Positions 59,167-64,000 of a stretch of DNA of 64,000 bases are shown in pieces. Source of the stretch: Microvirga sp. BSC39. Its GTDB lineage: Bacteria; Pseudomonadota; Alphaproteobacteria; Rhizobiales; Beijerinckiaceae. Position numbers and translations under genes: made by a program. The notes under the pieces were generated by a model that did no database searches, was not told the DNA's origin, and saw only the letters and a list, made by a program, of their open reading frames with translations. The stretch is taken from contig NZ_JPUG01000071.1 of NCBI RefSeq assembly GCF_000739015.1, forward strand, positions 1-64,000, written 5' to 3'. Within the stretch, counting starts at the first letter, position 1. Each line of letters starts with the position of its first letter.

Positions 59167-60024
59167 ATGGAACATCCAAGGAGCACGTCAGCCCGAAAGG
59201 CCGTGCAGGTGATCGGCGATGCCGCTGCCGGCGGTGCTCAAAGCATCGACCGTGCCGCCACCCTGCTCCTCCTCGTAGGTCGAGCGGGGCCGTTCGGCGC
59301 TCGCCTCTCGGAGATTGTCGAGCAATGCGATCTTCCTAAGCCGACTGTCCGGCGGATGCTTCTCGCCCTCGTAAGAGCAGGCCTTCTCGACCAAGATCCG
59401 GAAACACGACGCTATTACATCGGGCCTGAGATCTACGTTCTGGGCACTCTCGCAAGCACTCGTTTCGGCATACATCCGATATCGCTCCGTTCTCTCGTGC
59501 GGCTGAGCCAGGAGACTGGCGACACAGCCTTCCTTTCGGTCCCTCGAGGCATCTACTCCATCTGCGTCCATCGCGAGGAAGGGCCGTACCCGATCCGTGT
59601 CCATGCGCTTCACGCCGGCGACCGCCACCCTTTGGGGGTCGGTGCCGGAAGTCTTGCCCTGTTGTCTGCCTTTCAGGACCACGAGGTGGAGGAAGTCCTG
59701 GCCGCGAACGCGGACGTCTTAGCTGAGAAATATCCCAATCATTCGCCACCCGTACTCCGCACGCTCGTTCAGGAGACCCGGGCGAAGGGTTACGCGCTCA
59801 ATCCAGGCCATATACTCCCGAGCTCCTGGGGTGTCGGCGTTCCCATCCGTGGAGTGGATGGCCGACCTGTCGGTGCGCTCTCTATTGCTGCGATCGAAAG
59901 TCGTTTGAGCGAAACCCGCCAGCGAGAGATCGCCTCGCTCCTCAAGAAGGAAGCAACCTGGATAGAGATGCGCCTGAGCGAGGTCGGGACCGCCGACAAG
60001 CCGTCGAGGAAGAAGGCCAGATAG
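59167..60024 (+). CDS. IclR-family transcriptional regulator (TRAP operon)
   Basis: A 285-residue IclR protein: HTH region SIDRAATLLLLVGRAGPFGA, RLSEIVEQCDLPKPTVRRML, then an effector domain with HPLGVGAGSLALLSAFQDHE and SSWGVGVPIRGVDGRPVGAL, ALSIAAIESRLSETRQREIA. It is divergent from the receptor-QM-thiolase operon with a 173-base gap that holds two like palindromes, and is probably its pathway-specific regulator. The inducer is likely the imported acid or its CoA ester. Confidence 0.93.
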   Translation: MEHPRSTSARKAVQVIGDAAAGGAQSIDRAATLLLLVGRAGPFGARLSEIVEQCDLPKPTVRRMLLALVRAGLLDQDPETRRYYIGPEIYVLGTLASTRFGIHPISLRSLVRLSQETGDTAFLSVPRGIYSICVHREEGPYPIRVHALHAGDRHPLGVGAGSLALLSAFQDHEVEEVLAANADVLAEKYPNHSPPVLRTLVQETRAKGYALNPGHILPSSWGVGVPIRGVDGRPVGALSIAAIESRLSETRQREIASLLKKEATWIEMRLSEVGTADKPSRKKAR

Positions 60025-60033
60025 CCTTGCCGG

Positions 60034-60618
60034 TCACAGGTTGAGCCCGGAGACCGAGCCGTCATGGGCAACGAGGGCGATCCTGATGCCGGCCCGCCGG
60101 ACGAGCGGACGGCTCCGCCAGGTCTCCGCGAGCTTGCGAAGAACAGGCGTGTCCGGCACCGCGGTGACCACGATATCGTCGGCGGAGACGTCGAACAGGA
60201 GCGCCTGGCCGAGCGCCATCTTGAGCAGCGGGTACTCCGGATTTCCGGGCTTTCGGACCAGCGGGCCCTTCTTGCATTCGGCGACGATGCGTCGGCCGTC
60301 GACTAGCGCGACAACGTCGCCTTCGCCCGGCCGCGAGTGCACCCGGATTGTCTTGTCGCCACGCCGGTAGGTGCCGGTCCAGACGTTGCGGCCGACCTGC
60401 GGCTCCTTAATCTGCTCCCAGCCAGTGGCAGCCATGAAGCGGCCGATGTCAAAGATGACGGCGTCCCCGACCTTGATGCTGGCCCCATCGATCGCGACGC
60501 TAGCCATCGCGCCCGAGCCGGGAAGCGATAGGATAAACTCGGCCAGCCGCAGGGCCACCTCAGCCTCCGGCATGTGGTTGGGTTGGCGGCCGAGATCCGG
60601 CGATACAGCACCGCTCAT
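60034..60618 (-). CDS. hypothetical protein with PD-(D/E)XK-like nuclease motif
   Basis: A 194-residue protein starting MSGAVSPDLGRQPNH. The middle contains HSRPGEGDVVALVDGRRIVA followed by ECKKGP, that is Glu/Asp then E-x-K, the signature of PD-(D/E)XK nucleases, with a downstream helix LLKMALGQALLFDVSADDIV that could hold the usual Gln. The C-terminal part (AVPDTPVLRKLAETWRSRPL, VRRAGIRIALVAHDGSVSGL) is strand-helix. No known family is recognised. A longer upstream open frame overlaps the Excalibur gene and was rejected. The iclR gene converges from the other side. Confidence 0.6.
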   Translation of the reverse strand: MSGAVSPDLGRQPNHMPEAEVALRLAEFILSLPGSGAMASVAIDGASIKVGDAVIFDIGRFMAATGWEQIKEPQVGRNVWTGTYRRGDKTIRVHSRPGEGDVVALVDGRRIVAECKKGPLVRKPGNPEYPLLKMALGQALLFDVSADDIVVTAVPDTPVLRKLAETWRSRPLVRRAGIRIALVAHDGSVSGLNL

Positions 60619-60661
60619 GGTCAGTATGTGTTCTAGTCCAGCTTGCACTGGAACAAAAACC

Positions 60662-60952
60662 CTAGCAGCCGATCTCGCTTTTGATCCTCTCGACTTCCGA
60701 GCGTGAACGACAGACGTTCTCGCAAGGGATCCCGTCACTGTCGCCATCGGCACGCCTATAGCCGCCGCACCACATCTGAACAGCTTCCCGGCATGTGCTG
60801 GCTGCCTTGCAGGATCTTGCTTGAGCGACCTGGAAGGGTCGCAGGTTCTCCAGCCTGTCGAAGAGGGGCGACGAGCCAGGGTGATCGAAGGCGAGAGCGG
60901 ATCCGAGTTGGCTTCCTGCCAATACCAGCCCAAGGACAAGTGATTTCAGCAT
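60662..60952 (-). CDS. secreted Excalibur-domain protein
   Basis: A 96-residue protein with signal peptide MLKSLVLGLVLAGSQLGSAL (cleaved near ALA-FDH). The C-terminal Excalibur domain reads CKAASTCREAVQMWCGGYRR, ADGDSDGIPCENVC, with the D-x-D-x-D-G-I-P-C calcium motif and paired cysteines. Such domains occur in exported nucleases and surface proteins. It is 12 bases downstream of the thermonuclease gene, probably one operon, and may assist or bind the same substrate. Confidence 0.88.
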   Translation of the reverse strand: MLKSLVLGLVLAGSQLGSALAFDHPGSSPLFDRLENLRPFQVAQARSCKAASTCREAVQMWCGGYRRADGDSDGIPCENVCRSRSEVERIKSEIGC

Positions 60953-60964
60953 TGCGTTCTCCCC

Positions 60965-61660
60965 CTACCCTCTTGGTGCCCGCCAACCGGCGGCTTTGGC
61001 TTCATCCTCAGAGCAGAACCAGCGCTCGCCCTTTGCTTCATCGATGGTCGTGCGGGCATAGTGGCGACTGACCGGTAGATGGTAGATCCGCTCCGAGCCG
61101 GAGATGTTGCCTTTGATGGCGCACTTGCGGTCCGAACCGACTGAAGCCTCGTTAGGCAGCCTTTCGCCACGGCGCCAGTCCCACGGCTTGACGAAGGTGC
61201 CCGCCCACAGACCACGCTTGGCCCGACGGGCTTCTTCCTCCTCATCAGAGTAGCGGCCGTCGGAGTACTGAGTGTATTCGACCGCCCAGCCCTGCCGGAT
61301 CAGCGCACCGGCAATGTCCCGGCCATTGGCCTCGCAGGTGGCGACAATGCGGCTGTAACGATCCCGGTCCTGCTCCTTGCATGTCACCCGCCCGTTGCGC
61401 CCGATGATTGACGCGAGTGCATCAGCGGCTTTTGAGCCGCAGAGATACCGAGTTCCAGAAGCATCATTGCAGGTCTGCTGGCTTTCCGGGCCGTCAACGC
61501 CATACAGGCGGATGCGGGTTTTCTCGCCTTGGATGGCAATGGTGTCCACGTCGACAACATCGGCTTGGCCCGAGAGGGACTGAGCCATCACCGGTGTTAC
61601 CAAAGCGATGACGGCAAGAGCAAGTACAGCGCAAAGCAAATTTATTTCTCCAGATAGCAT
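60965..61660 (-). CDS. exported thermonuclease (SNase) family protein
   Basis: A 231-residue exported protein: signal helix INLLCAVLALAVIALVTPVM then AQS. The SNase domain (residues 30-155) has the catalytic set RIRLYGVDGPESQQ (Arg, Asp, Glu) and DRDRYSRIVATCEANGRD (second Arg), with DVDTIAIQG for calcium. A C-terminal CAIKGNISGSERIYHLPVSR and GERWFCSEDEAKAAGWR form the zinc-like Cys domain found in many alphaproteobacterial SNase proteins. It probably degrades extracellular or periplasmic nucleic acid. Confidence 0.92.
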   Translation of the reverse strand: MLSGEINLLCAVLALAVIALVTPVMAQSLSGQADVVDVDTIAIQGEKTRIRLYGVDGPESQQTCNDASGTRYLCGSKAADALASIIGRNGRVTCKEQDRDRYSRIVATCEANGRDIAGALIRQGWAVEYTQYSDGRYSDEEEEARRAKRGLWAGTFVKPWDWRRGERLPNEASVGSDRKCAIKGNISGSERIYHLPVSRHYARTTIDEAKGERWFCSEDEAKAAGWRAPRG

Positions 61661-61703
61661 CTTTGAATTGTAATGAGTGGATCGACTGATCTTCTGCTTC
61701 TGA

Positions 61704-63170
61704 TTATTCGCACCGTATCAGCACACTGACCTGCTTGGCCTGGTCAGCAAGGTCAGCAGGAGCCATGACCTGGCTCGCGGTGCCCTCCTCAATGGCGACC
61801 TGATTGCTCTCCAGGAAGCTGGCTGCCATTGATCCCTTGATGGCGAAGTTGACGTTCTGCGGAATGTCCCCATTCGTTGCGACCATCACGTTGAGAGCGT
61901 TGAGTTTGGCTGAGACGACACCCACGACATTGCCGTTCTGATCAAAGAGCGGACCGCCCGAGTTCCCCGGCTGCACCGGGGCGGAGACCTGAAGGTATCG
62001 GCTGTCGTCCTTGAGCCCAGAGAGGGCCGTGACATTCCCGAGGGTGAAGTTGCCTGAACTGGACAGTAGCGTAGTCAGTGGGAAACCGAATGCGGCTACT
62101 CCTTCGCCGAGCCGAATGCCCAACCGAACACCTGCTAACTTGCTGGGCCTGAGTGGCGTTCTGAGGAGAGCAAGGTCATTGGTGGTGTCTTTGGCCAGAA
62201 CCCTCCCGGAGACCACGTCACCGTTATCAGCCTTCACATTGATGGATGAGCAGCGATCCACGACATGGGCATTCGTCAGCACATGTCCGTCCGGGGAAAC
62301 GAAGAAGCCGGTACCGGAGGATGGCCCCTTTTCGTCAGACTCCGACTTCGGAGTTGGCCTGAGAGATTTGGGCTCTTCGAGGCGAGCGACCGCCACCTTC
62401 TCTTGAGGTGAGGTCATCGTCGGGGGCTCGGTGAAGGGAGCCCCCGTCATGGTTGCCCAGAAGGACCCGGAGATGAGGGTTGCCACCCGCTCCATGTGAA
62501 GGCGGGTTTCGCTACCCTTCCAGAACAGGAAGAAGCCCAGCACTCCACGCCCATCCGCATGGAACCGGATATAGGCATCAAGCCCATTGGCCGTTGACAT
62601 CGAGACGACGAAGAAGTCCGGCTTCAGGATCTTGTAGTGAACCCTGCCGCCCTCGGACAGAACCTTGTCGAGGATGCTCTGGTAGTTTGCCACCAGGGTC
62701 GTGCCGCCGAAGTACGAGTAGACCAAGGATGCCCTGCCCTGGGGATCCGACCAGGCAATGCCGTTCTCGTCTCTCTTGGCAACCAGTCCAAGGCCGAGCG
62801 GCACCCAGATCGGATGGCCTTGGGTCGGGTGCGGGATGGCACGGATGTTCCACGTCTGGAGAAGAGGCATTGCGCTGTTGAGCACCTGCCCAAACAGGTC
62901 TGCATCAACGGCACCGTTCTGAATGCGCCCGTAGTCCCGCTGATAGTTCGACACGGCTTCGAAGAGCCGGTTGCTGAAGTTCACGTTCGGAACGGCCGGC
63001 CAGTAGCCGTTGGCTGTGAGCAGGACCTGAACTTTGATCCGCTCGTCGACCGTCAGTTGGGAGAAACTCTGCTCGGCCTGCTGGTATCCAGGAGGGCGAC
63101 GTTGAGCAACCGCTGGTTCCGCCATGGTAATGAAGGCGATCACCAGAAGAACCCAACGCATCACAAACAT
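61704..63170 (-). CDS. trypsin-like serine protease with N-terminal peptidoglycan-binding-like region
   Basis: A 488-residue exported protein. Signal peptide MFVMRWVLLVIAFITMAEPA ends near AVA-QRR. Residues 35-105 (QSFSQLTVDERIKVQVLLTA, SNRLFEAVSNYQRDYGRIQN) resemble a peptidoglycan-binding fold. The protease domain (about 290-470) has the catalytic triad H in GHVLTNAHVVDRC, D in DTTNDLALLRTP and S in QVSAPVQPGNSGGPLFDQNG. There is no PDZ. It could act in envelope quality control. It is directly upstream of the nuclease gene on the same strand (43 bases). Confidence 0.9.
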   Translation of the reverse strand: MFVMRWVLLVIAFITMAEPAVAQRRPPGYQQAEQSFSQLTVDERIKVQVLLTANGYWPAVPNVNFSNRLFEAVSNYQRDYGRIQNGAVDADLFGQVLNSAMPLLQTWNIRAIPHPTQGHPIWVPLGLGLVAKRDENGIAWSDPQGRASLVYSYFGGTTLVANYQSILDKVLSEGGRVHYKILKPDFFVVSMSTANGLDAYIRFHADGRGVLGFFLFWKGSETRLHMERVATLISGSFWATMTGAPFTEPPTMTSPQEKVAVARLEEPKSLRPTPKSESDEKGPSSGTGFFVSPDGHVLTNAHVVDRCSSINVKADNGDVVSGRVLAKDTTNDLALLRTPLRPSKLAGVRLGIRLGEGVAAFGFPLTTLLSSSGNFTLGNVTALSGLKDDSRYLQVSAPVQPGNSGGPLFDQNGNVVGVVSAKLNALNVMVATNGDIPQNVNFAIKGSMAASFLESNQVAIEEGTASQVMAPADLADQAKQVSVLIRCE

Positions 63171-63476
63171 CCTTGCCCGGCAAAACTTGCCACCAGATTG
63201 CCATATTTCGGCTTTGAGGCACTATAGCTTTGGTGGCACAGTCACTTGTTTACCCGCGGTCAGAGTCTGATTTGAGGAATCCTGGTTAATTCGGGCACCG
63301 CAGCAGTTGAAATTGTGCTCACCGAGGAAGCGGCAAACCTCTCTTATGTTCTATTGTTTTGATGGCCGCTTTAGGCTTAATTTGGCCCCGAGCCTAGCAT
63401 CAATAGGGTTGCGCTCATTGAAGTGGAGCATTGAGAACCTAAGAAGACGGTATTCACCTGCGAAAGAGGTGCCTCG
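63171..63476. other. 306-bp region with divergent promoters, no gene seen
   Basis: AT-richer than the flanks, between the minus-strand protease and plus-strand small gene. It must carry the divergent promoters, but I see no clear operator, RNA gene or terminator. Confidence 0.5.
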
Positions 63477-63707
63477 ATGAGCAAGGACAACCCGCTGAGG
63501 CCGCGCTCACGCCGGAGCCCTAAGCGGATCCTGAGCGAGGCTGAGTTGCAGCGCTATGGGCTTCGCCGGATCCCTGTCTCCAAGCGGAACACTCCTGCAG
63601 GACAGAGTGGCGGAGACGTCATTGGCCTCAAGAAGCACGCTTTGCTCGTGTGGAACGGGCCGGCGATGCTCCTGTCCAGACTCGCTCGCGTCATGAGGGT
63701 ACCGTGA
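63477..63707 (+). CDS. hypothetical small basic protein
   Basis: A 76-residue Arg/Lys-rich protein (MSKDNPLRPRSRRSPKRILS, EAELQRYGLRRIPVSKRNTP). No family recognised. AAAGAGG lies upstream of the ATG. Its stop overlaps the start of the endonuclease gene (GTGA), which suggests translational coupling and so a link with that enzyme, perhaps as an inhibitor or accessory; this is only inferred from position. Confidence 0.5.
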   Translation: MSKDNPLRPRSRRSPKRILSEAELQRYGLRRIPVSKRNTPAGQSGGDVIGLKKHALLVWNGPAMLLSRLARVMRVP

Positions 63708-64000
63708 GACTGCCCAACCCCTTTCCTGCCCTTGTTCTGCTGGTGCTTCTCGTCGCCCCCGACGCCGCAGTGGCAGCTTGCCCTCAGCATTTCTTCAGCG
63801 GCACCGCTCCCGCTCTCGCCAATCCGAAGCTCACGCCCAGGACCCGGCAGATCTGCTACACGGAGTTCGCGTTGCTCCACTCCGGGCTGACCCGCACACC
63901 TCTTTGGGTGGCTGAGCATCTCACCCCTAGGCGAGCAAGCGGCGCTCGTGCGCTGAACCGGGTCAACAACTTCCACACCGACCCCAACCTTCCTCCCGAC
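63704..64000 (+). CDS. DNA/RNA non-specific endonuclease, N-terminal part (runs off window)
   Basis: GTG at 63704 starts a signal peptide (RLPNPFPALVLLVLLVAPDA) then the NUC-family opening CPQHFFSGTAPALANPKLTP, CYTEFALLHSGLTRTPLWVA and EHLTPRR. This matches the N-terminus of endonuclease G / NucA-like secreted enzymes in Hyphomicrobiales; the DRGH catalytic motif would lie just beyond 64000. The gene is cut by the window end at residue 99. Confidence 0.88.
   Translation, partial: MRLPNPFPALVLLVLLVAPDAAVAACPQHFFSGTAPALANPKLTPRTRQICYTEFALLHSGLTRTPLWVAEHLTPRRASGARALNRVNNFHTDPNLPPD

Noticed and set aside
60620..60650. Possible LexA (GTTC-N7-GTTC) box before the PD-(D/E)XK-like gene
   Set aside because: Only one half-site matches; the second reads GCTT, two mismatches, so an SOS box is not supported.
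1..64000. CRISPR array, tRNA, rRNA or replication origin
   Set aside because: No regularly spaced repeats, cloverleaf-like sequences, rRNA signatures or parAB/repABC genes were seen.

Overview
This 64 kb window looks like chromosome or megaplasmid of a high-GC alphaproteobacterium of the order Hyphomicrobiales (Rhizobiales), perhaps a Microvirga or Methylobacterium relative. The reasons are a MucR/Ros-type regulator, an IclR/TRAP/Dpp-rich catabolic gene content, a TPP-riboswitch thiC facing a TPP-riboswitch thiMED operon, and SCP-x thiolase and PCC-domain operons. No rRNA, tRNA, CRISPR array or replication origin was recognised.

Layout. 0-7.6 kb holds small and partly decayed genes: an MbcA/ParS-type antitoxin domain protein, a broken HAD hydrolase, an XRE regulator, a MucR protein without zinc-ligand cysteines, a membrane-anchored coiled-coil protein, a YciE/YciF-like ferritin-fold protein, an AAG/MPG-type 3-methyladenine DNA glycosylase, and an AraC-DUF2000 pair. 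7.8-17.1 kb is a peptide-type ABC importer interleaved with an amidohydrolase, a RidA-like deaminase, an IclR regulator and a SelA-like PLP enzyme; together they suggest uptake and deamination of an N-acylated amino compound. 17.2-21 kb is a second peptide-type ABC locus whose start has been removed by an IS6-family element that also abuts an IS110 remnant. 21.6-28.1 kb carries two LysR-controlled redox loci (wrbA plus MFS; SDR plus tautomerase) around two dead genes (Bcr/CflA efflux, YggS). 28.4-33.4 kb is an Ugp-like carbohydrate/glycerophosphodiester ABC importer headed by a metallophosphoesterase.

34-39.5 kb is the thiamin region: thiC on the minus strand and thiM-thiE-thiD plus an orphan TRAP solute-binding protein on the plus strand, with two TPP riboswitches back to back. 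After a second IS6-family element (8-bp target duplication, 7 of 8 identical), 40.6-47.9 kb is a LacI/TRAP-linked pathway with a DUF1537 four-carbon acid sugar kinase, a RuBisCO-like protein and a VOC protein, resembling the 3-oxo-isoapionate kinase and RuBisCO-like enzyme pair of D-apionate breakdown. 48.1-59 kb is one long minus-strand operon under a divergent IclR gene: TRAP receptor and fused QM permease, SCP-x thiolase, acyl-CoA synthetase, two SDRs, a gamma-carbonic-anhydrase-like hexapeptide protein, an alpha/beta hydrolase and three PCC (DUF296) proteins. I cannot match this set to a described pathway, and it is the best candidate here for an undescribed system.

60-64 kb is rich in exported hydrolases: an SNase-like thermonuclease with a C-terminal Cys-rich domain, an Excalibur protein, a trypsin-like protease, a DNA/RNA non-specific endonuclease running off the end, and a hypothetical protein with a PD-(D/E)XK-like motif.
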